A DNA stretch of 64,000 nt from Amycolatopsis lexingtonensis (GTDB lineage: Bacteria; Actinomycetota; Actinomycetes; Mycobacteriales; Pseudonocardiaceae), in the NCBI RefSeq assembly GCF_014873755.1, contig NZ_JADBEG010000001.1, positions 870,501 through 934,500 of the forward strand, in the 5' to 3' direction. Every line of letters starts with the position of its first letter. Within the stretch, counting starts at the first letter, position 1. The notes below the pieces were generated by a model. The model saw only the letters and a list, made by a program, of their open reading frames with translations, searched no databases and was not told the DNA's origin. Both the position numbers and the translations under genes were made by a program. Below are positions 48,830 to 57,363 of this stretch, in pieces.

Positions 48830-50718
48830 TGACCGTGCGACGACGTGGTTCGGTGTGGCTGGCGGCCGTGCGCACCCCGGTGGGCGCGTGCTCGGCGGTG
48901 CTGCTGGCGGTGGTGGTCGTGCTGGCGGTGGTGGCCCCGCTCGTGTGGGGTGACGGCGCCGCGGCGATCGACACCGACGCGATCGGCCAGGGACCGTCGG
49001 GCGCGCACCCGTTCGGCACCGACTCCCTCGGCCGCGACCTCCTGCTCCGCACCCTGGTGGCGACCCGGCTCTCGATCGGGCTCGCGGTCCTCGCGACGGT
49101 GATCGGCGTCGGCACCGGCGTCGTGCTCGGGACGCTGCCGTCGGTGCTGCCCCGGTGGGCGGGGCGGCTGCTCGTCGCGGCCGTCGACATCGCGGTGGCG
49201 TTCCCCGGGCTGCTGCTGGCCCTGTTCTTCGCGGTGATCTTCGGCGTCGGCACGCAGGGCGCGGTGCTGGCGATCGCGTTCGCGATGGCGCCGGGGTTCG
49301 CCCGGCTGGTGCAGACGCTGTCGGCGTCGGTGAGCGGGCGCGACTTCATCGCCGCGGCCCGGATCGCCGGTGTCGGCCGGATCCGGCTGCTGGCCCGGCA
49401 CGTGCTGCCCAACATCGGGGAGCCCCTCGTCGTCAACGCGACCATCGGGGCCGGCTCGTCGCTGCTCGCCTTCGCCGGGCTGTCCTTCCTCGGGATCGGC
49501 GTGCAGGCGCCGGACTACGACTGGGGCCGGCTGCTGCGCGAAGGCCTGGACGGCATCTACGTCAGCCCGGTGGCCGCGCTCGCGCCCGCCGGGGCGGTGG
49601 TGCTCGCCGGGCTGGCGTTCAACCTGGTGGGGGAGACAGTCGCCGCGGTGGTCGGGGTCCGGACGTGCGCGACCCGGCGCGCGGCGGGCCCGCTCCCGGT
49701 GCCCCGGCCCGCGCCCGCCGGCGAACCCGCGCCCGACGCGGTGCTCGTCGTCGAAAACCTCCAGGTGGCGTTCCCGGGACCGGACGGCTGGACCGTGCCG
49801 GTGCGCGGGGTCAGCTTCACCGTCCGCGCGGGCGAAGCGATCGGCGTCGTCGGCGAGTCCGGGTCGGGCAAGAGCCTGACCGCGCTGGCCGTGTCCCGCC
49901 TGATCGAAGCACCCGGCGTGGTCACCGCCGACCGGCTCGAGTTCGCCGGGAAGCCCTTGGCGTCGGCGACGGACCGCGAGCTCGGCACGTCGCTGGCCAT
50001 GGTGTTCCAGGACCCGATGACGTCGTTCAACCCGGCCCGCCGGGTCGGCGGGCAGCTGGCCGAGGTGTCCGAGCGGCACCACGGCCTGTCGCGGCGCCAG
50101 GCGTTCGCCCGCGCGGTCGAGAAGCTGGCCGCGGTGCGCGTCCCGGCCGCGGCGCGGCGGGCGCGGCAGTACCCGCACGAGTTCTCCGGAGGCATGCGGC
50201 AGCGCGCGATGATCGGCATGGGCCTGATGGGCGAGCCGAAGCTCGTCATCGCCGACGAGCCGACCACCGCTCTCGACGTCACCGTGCAGCGGCAGGTGCT
50301 GCGCCTGCTCGCCCGCACGCGCGAAACCGAGGGCGCGGCGATCCTGCTCATCAGCCACGACATCGCCGTCGTTTCCCAGACGTGCGAACGGATGCTGGTG
50401 ATGTACGCCGGGCGCGTCGTGGAGGACCTGCCCTCCGGCGGCGAAGCGCGGCACCCGTACACGCGGGCGCTGCTGGCCACCACGGTGGACCTCGACACCG
50501 ACCGCGACGAGCCGTTGGAAGTGATCCCCGGCCGCCCGCCCGCGCCGGACCAGGTGCCGGCCGGCTGCGCGTTCGCCGACCGGTGCCCGCTGGCGTCGGA
50601 GCGCTGCCGGACCGAGGACCCCGTGCTCGAACCGGCCGGCGCCGGGCACCGGGTGGCCTGCTGGCACCCGCCCGCCGGTGTCCTTTCCGGACAGTCCCAT
50701 GAGGAGGGTGCCGCATGA
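48829..50718 (+). CDS. Permease-ATPase fusion of a dipeptide ABC transporter (DppC-DppD)
   Basis: A 629-residue fusion. Residues 1 to about 275 form a DppC-type permease (HPFGTDSLGRDLLLRTLV and the EAA loop FIAAARIAGVGRIRLLARHV). After a Pro/Ala-rich linker the ATPase starts: Walker A GESGSGKS near residues 343-350, signature SGGMRQR, Walker B LVIADEPTTALD and the C-terminal RCPLASERC oligopeptide-transporter block. The ATP-binding part is in the cytoplasm and powers import. Such fusions are known in actinomycetes. It overlaps the DppF-like gene by ATGA. Confidence 0.9.
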   Translation: MTVRRRGSVWLAAVRTPVGACSAVLLAVVVVLAVVAPLVWGDGAAAIDTDAIGQGPSGAHPFGTDSLGRDLLLRTLVATRLSIGLAVLATVIGVGTGVVLGTLPSVLPRWAGRLLVAAVDIAVAFPGLLLALFFAVIFGVGTQGAVLAIAFAMAPGFARLVQTLSASVSGRDFIAAARIAGVGRIRLLARHVLPNIGEPLVVNATIGAGSSLLAFAGLSFLGIGVQAPDYDWGRLLREGLDGIYVSPVAALAPAGAVVLAGLAFNLVGETVAAVVGVRTCATRRAAGPLPVPRPAPAGEPAPDAVLVVENLQVAFPGPDGWTVPVRGVSFTVRAGEAIGVVGESGSGKSLTALAVSRLIEAPGVVTADRLEFAGKPLASATDRELGTSLAMVFQDPMTSFNPARRVGGQLAEVSERHHGLSRRQAFARAVEKLAAVRVPAAARRARQYPHEFSGGMRQRAMIGMGLMGEPKLVIADEPTTALDVTVQRQVLRLLARTRETEGAAILLISHDIAVVSQTCERMLVMYAGRVVEDLPSGGEARHPYTRALLATTVDLDTDRDEPLEVIPGRPPAPDQVPAGCAFADRCPLASERCRTEDPVLEPAGAGHRVACWHPPAGVLSGQSHEEGAA

Positions 50719-51626
50719 GTGCCTTGGAGTTCGACGGCGTGAGTGTCCGCTACGGCAAGCTGACCGCGGTCGACGGCGTCACCCTGACCGTCCCTTCCGG
50801 ACAGGTCGTCGGCCTGGTCGGCGAGTCCGGCTCGGGCAAGTCGACCCTGGCCAGGGCGGCGGCCGGGCTCGCGCCCGTCAGCGCGGGCCGGGTCCGGCTC
50901 GGCGGCACCGACGTGCGGAAGCTGCCCCGGCGGCGCCCGCTGCAGATGGTGTTCCAGGACCCGTATTCGTCGCTGGACCCGCGGATGGCGATCGGCGAGT
51001 CGATCGCCGAGGCGATGCCGCGCGGCCCCGGACGGCAGGCCGAAGTCGCCCGGCTGCTCGAACTGGTGCACCTGGACCCCGATCGGGCGGGGACGCTGCC
51101 CGGTCAGCTGTCCGGCGGGCAGCGGCAGCGCGTCGCGCTCGCCCGGGCGCTGGCCGGGCAGCCGGAAGTCCTGATCGCCGACGAGATCACCTCCGCGCTC
51201 GACGTCTCGGTGCAGGGCGCGGTGCTCAACCTCGTCCGGGACGTGCAGCGGCGGCTTTCGCTGTCGATGCTGTTCATCTCCCACAACCTCGCCGTGGTGC
51301 GGTACGTCAGCGACATCGTCGCCGTGATGTACCTCGGCCGGATCGTCGAAGCCGGGCCCGCCGAGCAGGTGCTCACCGACCCGCGGCACCCGTACACCAA
51401 GGAACTGCTGGCCGCGGCGCCGTCCACGCACCGCAACCTGCTCGACGGCGACGACCTCCTCGCCGACACCGAACCCGCCGACCCGCACCACCCGCCGTCC
51501 GGCTGCCGCTACCACCCGCGGTGCCCGGTCGGGCCGCTCGTGCACGCCGACCGCACCGTCTGCGTCCGCACCGACCCGGCCACCGACCACCGCCCGCACC
51601 GGGCAGCCTGCCACTTCGCCGCGTGA
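50715..51626 (+). CDS. Peptide ABC transporter ATPase, DppF type
   Basis: A 303-residue ATPase. Walker A GESGSGKST is near residues 37-45, the Q-loop is in MVFQDPYSSLDPRM, the signature is LSGGQRQR, and Walker B is VLIADEITSALD. The C-terminal segment with CRYHPRCP and CVRTDP belongs to the oligo/dipeptide subgroup. It completes the importer with the lipoprotein, the DppB-type permease and the fusion. The next gene follows after 25 bases with its own AAGGAG site. Confidence 0.9.
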   Translation: MSALEFDGVSVRYGKLTAVDGVTLTVPSGQVVGLVGESGSGKSTLARAAAGLAPVSAGRVRLGGTDVRKLPRRRPLQMVFQDPYSSLDPRMAIGESIAEAMPRGPGRQAEVARLLELVHLDPDRAGTLPGQLSGGQRQRVALARALAGQPEVLIADEITSALDVSVQGAVLNLVRDVQRRLSLSMLFISHNLAVVRYVSDIVAVMYLGRIVEAGPAEQVLTDPRHPYTKELLAAAPSTHRNLLDGDDLLADTEPADPHHPPSGCRYHPRCPVGPLVHADRTVCVRTDPATDHRPHRAACHFAA

Positions 51627-51651
51627 ACCCGTTTCCCACAAGGAGATCCGC

Positions 51652-54600
51652 ATGACCCGACGTCTGGGCACCGACGACCTGTACGCCCTCGAATTCCCCG
51701 AGCACCCGGCGATTTCGCCCGACGGGGCCCGGATCGCCTACGTCGTGAGCGCCGCCGACCGCGACGCGGACGAAGTCACCCGCTCGCTGTGGCAGGTCGC
51801 CACCGGCGGCGGCCCGGCCCGGCGGCTCACCCGCGGCAAGGCCGACGTCGCACCGGTGTTCTCCCCGGACGGCACGCGGATCGCGTTCCTGCGCGCCCAG
51901 GACGGCCCGGCGCAGCTGTGGCTGCTGCCCGCCGACGGCGGCGAACCCGAGCAGGTCACCACGCTCCCGCTCGGCGCGGGCACGCCGGTGTGGCGGCCCG
52001 ACGGCGCCGAGATCGCCTTCAGCGCCCCGATCGACCTCCACGCCGAGGAGGGCGAGGACGCAGCCGCGCAAGGCCGGCGCGCGCACGCCCCGGTGGTCGC
52101 CGACCGGCTCGACTTCAAGGCCGACGGCGCCGGGTTCCTGCGCACCCTGCGCAAGCACGTCCACGTCCTCGACGTCGCCACCGGCGAGGTTCGCCGAATG
52201 ACGTCGGGCGACTGGCACGCGGGCGACCCCGCCTGGTCGCCGGACGGCGCGCGGCTGGCCTTCCCGGCGGCCCGCGACGCCGACGGCGACCTGACCTTCC
52301 GGTCGGGTGCGTACGTCCTCGACGCCGCCGATCGCTCGGCCGAACCCCGGCTCGTGGGCTCGGCCGAAGGCGAGTGCGGGACGGTCACGTGGACCACCGA
52401 CGGCGGCGCGCTGCTCGCCGTCGGCCGCCAGGACACGGCCACGGGCCACGCCGGGCTGCTGCGCGTGCCGCTCGACGGCGGCGAGACCGTCGACCTGGCC
52501 GCGCCGCTCGACCGCAACGTGATGCCGGGCGGCCCGGGCTACCCGGGCGCGTTGCCGCAGCCGGTGGGCTCCGAAGTCCTGTTCTGCGTCCGCGACCGCG
52601 GCTACACGCACCTCTACGCCGTCGACGTCACCGGCGGCGAGCCGCGGCTGGTACTGGGCGGGAACGGGAACTCCGTGGCGGGCTTGAGCGTCGCCGGGGA
52701 CACCGCGGCGGTCGTGCTGACCACGGCGACGTCGTACGGCGAGATCGCGACGGTCGGCGTCGGCGGGGGAGCGGTGACCGTCCGCACTTCGCACGGCGAC
52801 GACGAGCTCGAGCTGTTCACCCACGAGGAGCGCGAGTTCACCATCTCCGACGGGACGGTCGTGCACGGCTGGCTGCTGCGCGACCCGGCCCGCACCGGCC
52901 CGCTGCCGCTGCTGCTCGACATCCACGGCGGCCCGCACAACGCGTGGAGCGGCACCGCGGACGCCGTGCACGTCTACCACCAGCAGCTGGCCGCCCGCGG
53001 CTGGGCGGTGCTGCTGCTGAACCCGCGCGGCAGCGACGGCTACGGCGAAGCGTTCTTCACCGGCGCGGTCGGCGCGTGGGGCGTGGCCGACGCCAAGGAC
53101 TTCCTCGAGCCGCTGGACGACCTGGTCGCCGAGGGCGTGGCGGACCGGCGCCGGCTCGCCGTGTCCGGCTACAGCTACGGCGGCTTCATGACCTGCTACC
53201 TGACCAGCCGTGACGACCGGTTCGCCGCGGCCGTCGCGGGCGGCGCGGTCAGCGACCTGGTGAGCATGGGGGGCACCTCCGACAGCGGGCACTACCTCGG
53301 CGTCGCCGAACTCGGCGCGCTCGCCACCGAGAACCGGGCGCACTACGCGGCGCTTTCCCCGCTGGCGCAGGTGGAAAAGGTCCGCACGCCGACGCTGGTC
53401 CTGCACGGCGCGCAGGACGACCGGTGCCCGCCCGGGCAGGCCGAGCAGTGGTTCACCGCGCTGCGCGAGCAGGGCGTGCCGACCCGGCTGGTGTTCTACC
53501 CCGGCTCGTCCCACCTGTTCATCCTCGACGGGCGGCCGTCGCACCGCGTGGACTTCAACCGCCGGATCGTGGACTGGGTCGAGCAGCACGCGGGCGAGCC
53601 GGGCCGGCCGGCGCGCGTCCCGCTCGACGCCGCGCACTGGCGGCGGCGCCTGGCCGAGCTCGCGCGCAAGCACCGCGTCCCCGGGGCGGCGCTGGGCATC
53701 GCGCGCGGCGACGACGAGGTCGTCGCGAGCTTCGGTGTGCTCAACAAGGCCACCGGGGTCGAGGTCACCGACGACTCGGTGTTCCAGATCGGCTCGATCA
53801 GCAAGGTGTGGACGGCCACCGTGGCCATGCAGCTGGTCGACGAGGGCCTGCTGAGCCTGGACGCCCCGATCGCCGACGTGCTGCCGGAGCTGCGGCTGGC
53901 CGACCCCGACGTCACGAAGAAGGTGACGCTGCGGCACCTGCTGACGCACACCAGCGGCATCGACGGCGACGTCTTCACCGACACCGGCCGCGGCGACGAC
54001 TGCGTCGAGAAGTACGTCGAGGTGCTGGACCAGGCCGCGCAGACCCACCCGCTCGGCGCGACGCTGTCGTACTGCAACTCGGGGTTCATCCTCATCGGCC
54101 GCGTGATCGAGAAGCTCACCGGCAAGACGTGGGACGCGGCCCTGCGCGAGCGGCTGTTCACCCCGCTCGGCCTGACCCGCACGGGCACCCTGCCCGAGGA
54201 AGCGCTGCTGTTCCGCGCGGCGATGGGCCACGTGGCCAGCGGCGACGAGGACCCGCAGCCCGCGCCGGCGTGGGGCCTCCCGCGCTCGGCGGGCCCGGCC
54301 GGCCTGATCACGGCGTCGGCGTCGGACGTCCTGGCCTTCGCCCGGATGCACCTGGCCGGCGGCGTCGGCCCGGACGGCACGCGGGTGCTGTCGGCGGAGT
54401 CGGCCGCGGCGATGACCGAGGAACAGGTCGAGATGCCGGACAAGCACACCCTCGGCGACTCGTGGGGCCTCGGCTGGATCCGCTTCGGCTGGGACGGCCA
54501 CCGCCTGATCGGCCACGACGGCAACACGATCGGCCAGTCGGCGTTCCTGCGGGTGCTGCCGGCGCACGGGCTGGCGGTCACGCTGCTCACCAACGGCGGC

Positions 54601-54987
54601 AGCGCCCACGACCTGTACGAGGAGCTCTACGCGGAGATCTTCGCGGAACTGGCCGGTGTCGCGATGCCGCGTCCCTTCGAGCCGCCCGCGGCGCCGCCGG
54701 AACTGGACGTCTCGGAGTACCTGGGCGTGTACGAGCGGGAGTCGATGCGCATCGAAATCCTGACCAGGGAAGGGCAGCTGCGCATCCGCCAGACGGTGAC
54801 GGGCTCGCTCGCGGAGCTGGTGCCGGACCCGACGACGGAGGACGACCTGGTGGCGGTCGGCCCCGGCCACTTCGCGCACAGCCCGGCGGGCATGCGGGGG
54901 TGGGTCTCGGTGACGTTCTACACGCTGCCGACGGGGGAGCAGTACCTGCACACAGGCGTGCGGGCGACCCCGAAGGCCGCGGGATGA
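51652..54987 (+). CDS. Fusion of S9 peptidase and beta-lactamase-fold esterase
   Basis: An 1111-residue two-enzyme protein. The first part has WD40/PD40-like propeller repeats (FSPDGTRIAF, WSPDGARLAF) and a prolyl-oligopeptidase S9 domain with Ser508 (SGYSYGGFM), an Asp at 589/590 (HGAQDDRC) and His621 (GSSHLF). From about residue 655 a class C beta-lactamase-type domain follows, with Ser715-x-x-Lys718, Tyr807-x-Asn809 and His955-Asp-Gly957, then a C-terminal beta domain. All catalytic residues of both halves are intact. No signal peptide. The second half is closely related to the protein at 44003. It probably takes apart imported peptides, perhaps with D-residues. The ATG at 51652 has AAGGAG. 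Confidence 0.88.
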   Translation: MTRRLGTDDLYALEFPEHPAISPDGARIAYVVSAADRDADEVTRSLWQVATGGGPARRLTRGKADVAPVFSPDGTRIAFLRAQDGPAQLWLLPADGGEPEQVTTLPLGAGTPVWRPDGAEIAFSAPIDLHAEEGEDAAAQGRRAHAPVVADRLDFKADGAGFLRTLRKHVHVLDVATGEVRRMTSGDWHAGDPAWSPDGARLAFPAARDADGDLTFRSGAYVLDAADRSAEPRLVGSAEGECGTVTWTTDGGALLAVGRQDTATGHAGLLRVPLDGGETVDLAAPLDRNVMPGGPGYPGALPQPVGSEVLFCVRDRGYTHLYAVDVTGGEPRLVLGGNGNSVAGLSVAGDTAAVVLTTATSYGEIATVGVGGGAVTVRTSHGDDELELFTHEEREFTISDGTVVHGWLLRDPARTGPLPLLLDIHGGPHNAWSGTADAVHVYHQQLAARGWAVLLLNPRGSDGYGEAFFTGAVGAWGVADAKDFLEPLDDLVAEGVADRRRLAVSGYSYGGFMTCYLTSRDDRFAAAVAGGAVSDLVSMGGTSDSGHYLGVAELGALATENRAHYAALSPLAQVEKVRTPTLVLHGAQDDRCPPGQAEQWFTALREQGVPTRLVFYPGSSHLFILDGRPSHRVDFNRRIVDWVEQHAGEPGRPARVPLDAAHWRRRLAELARKHRVPGAALGIARGDDEVVASFGVLNKATGVEVTDDSVFQIGSISKVWTATVAMQLVDEGLLSLDAPIADVLPELRLADPDVTKKVTLRHLLTHTSGIDGDVFTDTGRGDDCVEKYVEVLDQAAQTHPLGATLSYCNSGFILIGRVIEKLTGKTWDAALRERLFTPLGLTRTGTLPEEALLFRAAMGHVASGDEDPQPAPAWGLPRSAGPAGLITASASDVLAFARMHLAGGVGPDGTRVLSAESAAAMTEEQVEMPDKHTLGDSWGLGWIRFGWDGHRLIGHDGNTIGQSAFLRVLPAHGLAVTLLTNGGSAHDLYEELYAEIFAELAGVAMPRPFEPPAAPPELDVSEYLGVYERESMRIEILTREGQLRIRQTVTGSLAELVPDPTTEDDLVAVGPGHFAHSPAGMRGWVSVTFYTLPTGEQYLHTGVRATPKAAG

Positions 54988-55158
54988 GCCCCGTCACGTC
55001 GGGGCGGCCGAGGGAACACCGCGTGGCGTAGGGCGTTGTAAGGGGTGTCGGTACGGCGGAGTCCCCGGGCCTCACCCCTTGCCTTCACGGAATACCAGTC
55101 CGGCTGGAGCCGTGTTGAGCCTTTCGCCGCGAGGCGACCCCCGTACCGGCCTCGAACT

Positions 55159-55221
55159 CCCGCTTCCGCTCGCAGGTTCCCCCCAGCCTTCGCCGAGCGG
55201 AAGCGGGACTTTCTTTTTCCC
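55159..55221 (+). terminator. Rho-independent-type terminator of the peptide locus
   Basis: A perfect 14-bp stem, CCCGCTTCCGCTCG (55159-55172) with its complement (55194-55207), is followed by ACTTTCTTTTTCCC. It is the most T-rich terminator tail in the window, 172 bases after the stop of the fusion gene. The rest of 54988-55228 shows no gene; short frames here look spurious. Confidence 0.65.
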
Positions 55222-55228
55222 GGCTTCG

Positions 55229-55277
55229 AGCGCCCCAATGTGGCGTTGGTTGCGTCTGACGCACCGAACGCCACATT
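55229..55277. repeat. Left part of the palindromic repeat split by two insertion sequences
   Basis: The arm AGCGCCCCAATGTGGCGTT (55229-55247) is complementary to CCACATT-side sequence at 56250-56260 joined to GGGGCGCT at 57344-57351. A 27-base unit (55251-55277) is repeated with two differences at 56234-56260. With both insertion sequences removed the region forms one long palindrome with a tandemly doubled right side. Confidence 0.75.
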
Positions 55278-56227
55278 GAGGTTTTCTCAGTAGCGTCCGT
55301 GGTGTTCGTGGTGGGTGAGGACGAGGGCTGCTTGGACGATGGTGCCGATGCGGTGTGGGCAGAGGCTGATGCGGTGTAGGGCTGACCAGCGGGTTTTGAG
55401 GATGGCCATGGCGCGTTCGCCGAGGGCGCGGGCTCGGGATTGCAGCTGGTTGTAGACCCGTTGGCGGAGGTGGAGGGGTGGTTGGCCGGCGGCTTTCTTG
55501 ACCGGGGTGTAGATGCCGATGCCGGCGGAGTGGTAGGCCTTGTCGGCCAGGGTGGGCAGGCCGTGGGCTGCGGCGGCGGTTAACGCGCCGATGATGTCGA
55601 GGTCGCGGGCGGCGGAGAGGTCGTTGCGGGAGCCGGGCAGCACCGGGGAGACCCACAGCGGGAATCCGTCGGCGCTGGCCAGGAACTGGATGTTTCCGCC
55701 GAAGGCTCGGTGTTTGCCCGAGTACCACAGGTGCACGGTCCGGCCGCGGTTCTTGCCTTTGGTTTTGGTCGTGGTCGCCGCGACCCGGTCGCAGGAGATG
55801 AGGCTGCCGTCGAGGATCACGTGGGTGTCACCCCGGGCGCGGCGGTCGGCCAGGACTTGGTGCAGGTCCGGGGCTTGGGCGGCGAGGGCGGTGATGGCTT
55901 CGTGCAGGTAGCGGTAGGCGGTGGCGGTGCTGATGTGGTGGTCGGTGGCCAGCCGGTGCACGGGGGTGGCGTCGCGGAACCAGCGCAGCGCCAGGACCGC
56001 GTGCCGGTAGGGGGTCAGGGCGCGCCGGCCGCGGCGGGTGCCGCGCCGCAGCCGCTCGGTCTGCAGGACACGGGCAACGAACCAGACCAGCTCGCGCGCC
56101 ACGTCGAGGGTGGCGCCATAATTGATCACGTGGGGCCTCTGGAACCTCGGACTTGATCTTCGCAAATCCAGTCCTACCAGGGGCCCCACGCCTATTCGCG
56201 GAACCACACCGCTACTGAGAAAACCTC
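55278..56227 (-). mobile_element. Insertion sequence A, IS5-type, 950 bp
   Basis: Perfect 18-bp terminal inverted repeats GAGGTTTTCTCAGTAGCG (55278-55295) and their complement (56210-56227), flanked by ATT on both sides (55275-55277 and 56228-56230). It contains one intact transposase gene. It appears complete and possibly active. Confidence 0.85.
55287..56129 (-). CDS. IS5-family (DDE_Tnp_4-like) transposase of element A
   Basis: A 280-residue DDE transposase from the GTG at 56129 (MINYGATLDVARELVWFVAR). The acidic triad is visible as ILDGSLISCDR, LADKAYHSAG and ALGERAMAILKTRW. It resembles IS112-like transposases of Streptomyces as I remember them. It cuts and inserts the 950-bp element. 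A longer frame starting at 56207 would begin in the terminal repeat and is less likely. Confidence 0.85.
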   Translation of the reverse strand: MINYGATLDVARELVWFVARVLQTERLRRGTRRGRRALTPYRHAVLALRWFRDATPVHRLATDHHISTATAYRYLHEAITALAAQAPDLHQVLADRRARGDTHVILDGSLISCDRVAATTTKTKGKNRGRTVHLWYSGKHRAFGGNIQFLASADGFPLWVSPVLPGSRNDLSAARDLDIIGALTAAAAHGLPTLADKAYHSAGIGIYTPVKKAAGQPPLHLRQRVYNQLQSRARALGERAMAILKTRWSALHRISLCPHRIGTIVQAALVLTHHEHHGRY

Positions 56228-56260
56228 ATTGGGTGCGTCCAACGCACCGAACGCCACATT
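56228..56260. repeat. Second copy of the repeat unit between the two insertion sequences
   Basis: Thirty-three bases only: the ATT duplication of element A, GGG, then the 27-base unit ending CCACATT, whose last three bases are the left duplication of element B. It carries the inner hairpin GTGCGT-CCA-ACGCAC. Confidence 0.8.
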
Positions 56261-57340
56261 GGGCTTGTTTCATCCTGATTGTGGCTGGTCAGGGAGCTGG
56301 GTTCCGGCTGGTTGCCTGTGATGGCAGGAAGTGGATGCCGGACCAGCGTGGCGGCCCTGGTGACAAGTGAAGCCCTCGGCAAGATCGAGATGTGAGTCAA
56401 CAACCCGCCGAGGGCTTCGACCCCATTTCCTACCAGGTCGTTCTGCCGCTGTCGCAGCCGACCCTGCAGATGCTGGCCGAGCTGATCCGCGCCCATCGCC
56501 GTCAGCTGCGGTCCCGCTGGCGCAAAGCCGACCCCGCCGCCCAGGCACTGGTCGTACTCGCCGTACTGCGCGACGACCCGCGCCTGGCCCACCTCGGAGC
56601 CGGCATGGGCGTCTCCGCCTCCACGGTGCGCCGCTGGGTACTGGAAGCCATCACCCTGCTCGCCGCCCGCGCCACCCGCCTGAACCGGGTCCTGCGCCGC
56701 CAAGCAGCCCGGGGTGCGCAGGTGGTGCTGGTGGACGGCACCCTGATCCGGACCCGCCGCCGCACCGGAAAAGCCAACCGAGCCAATTACAGCGGCAAGC
56801 ACAAACACCACGGCCTGGTCGTGCTCGCCCTGACCGACGAGACCGGCCGGCTGTTGTGGATCTCGGCGGCGCTGCCAGGCCGCACCGCCGACATCACCGC
56901 CGCCCGCCGGCTACGCCTGCGGGAACGGCTGCACGAGTACAGCCTGACCCCGGCCGGGGACAAGGGCTTCCACGGCTGGCACAAAGACGTCCGCACCACC
57001 GGTGACTGCACCGAGTGTGGTGGCCGGTGTGAGCAGGTCGTGCTCACCCCCTACAAAGCCGAAGCCCGACGCCCGTTGACCAAGGCACAGAAGCAGGCCA
57101 ACGCAGCCTTCGCCGCGATGCGCTGCGCGGTTGAGGGAGGCTTCGCCGCGCTCAAGGCCTGGCGGGTGCTGGACAAGCTCCGTCTCGACCCCCGTCATGC
57201 GACGACGTTGCTGCGGGCTCTGCTCGTGCTGACTCAGCACGAGCAGAGCGTCCGCGATGCTGCCCGGTCCGGTCCGGCTTGAGCGTTATCAGACCCGGTC
57301 AACCCGCCCTGACCAGCACATACCACGATGAAACAACCCC
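56261..57340 (+). mobile_element. Insertion sequence B, IS5-type, 1080 bp
   Basis: Imperfect terminal inverted repeats start GGGCTTGTTTCATC at 56261 and, read from the other end, GGGGTTGTTTCATC at 57340. A GCTGGTCAGGG block follows at equal distance in both. ATT stands outside both ends (56258-56260 and 57341-57343). One intact transposase gene is inside, on the opposite strand orientation to that of element A. Confidence 0.82.
56392..57282 (+). CDS. IS5-family transposase of element B
   Basis: A 296-residue DDE transposase starting with GTG at 56392 (MSQQPAEGFDPISYQVVLPL). The acidic triad is in VVLVDGTLIRTRR, TPAGDKGFHGWHK and AVEGGFAALKAWR. A Cys pair (CTECGGRC) sits between the second and third. 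A helix-turn-helix near residues 55-85 (HLGAGMGVSASTVRRWVLEA) binds the ends. It is a different lineage from the transposase of element A, yet it uses the same target. Confidence 0.85.
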   Translation: MSQQPAEGFDPISYQVVLPLSQPTLQMLAELIRAHRRQLRSRWRKADPAAQALVVLAVLRDDPRLAHLGAGMGVSASTVRRWVLEAITLLAARATRLNRVLRRQAARGAQVVLVDGTLIRTRRRTGKANRANYSGKHKHHGLVVLALTDETGRLLWISAALPGRTADITAARRLRLRERLHEYSLTPAGDKGFHGWHKDVRTTGDCTECGGRCEQVVLTPYKAEARRPLTKAQKQANAAFAAMRCAVEGGFAALKAWRVLDKLRLDPRHATTLLRALLVLTQHEQSVRDAARSGPA

Positions 57341-57363
57341 ATTGGGGCGCTTGGGGCTTGTCA

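Noticed and set aside
55045..55293. Short frames of 60-82 codons before insertion sequence A
   Set aside because: They run through the terminator hairpin and the palindromic repeat and have no start signals.
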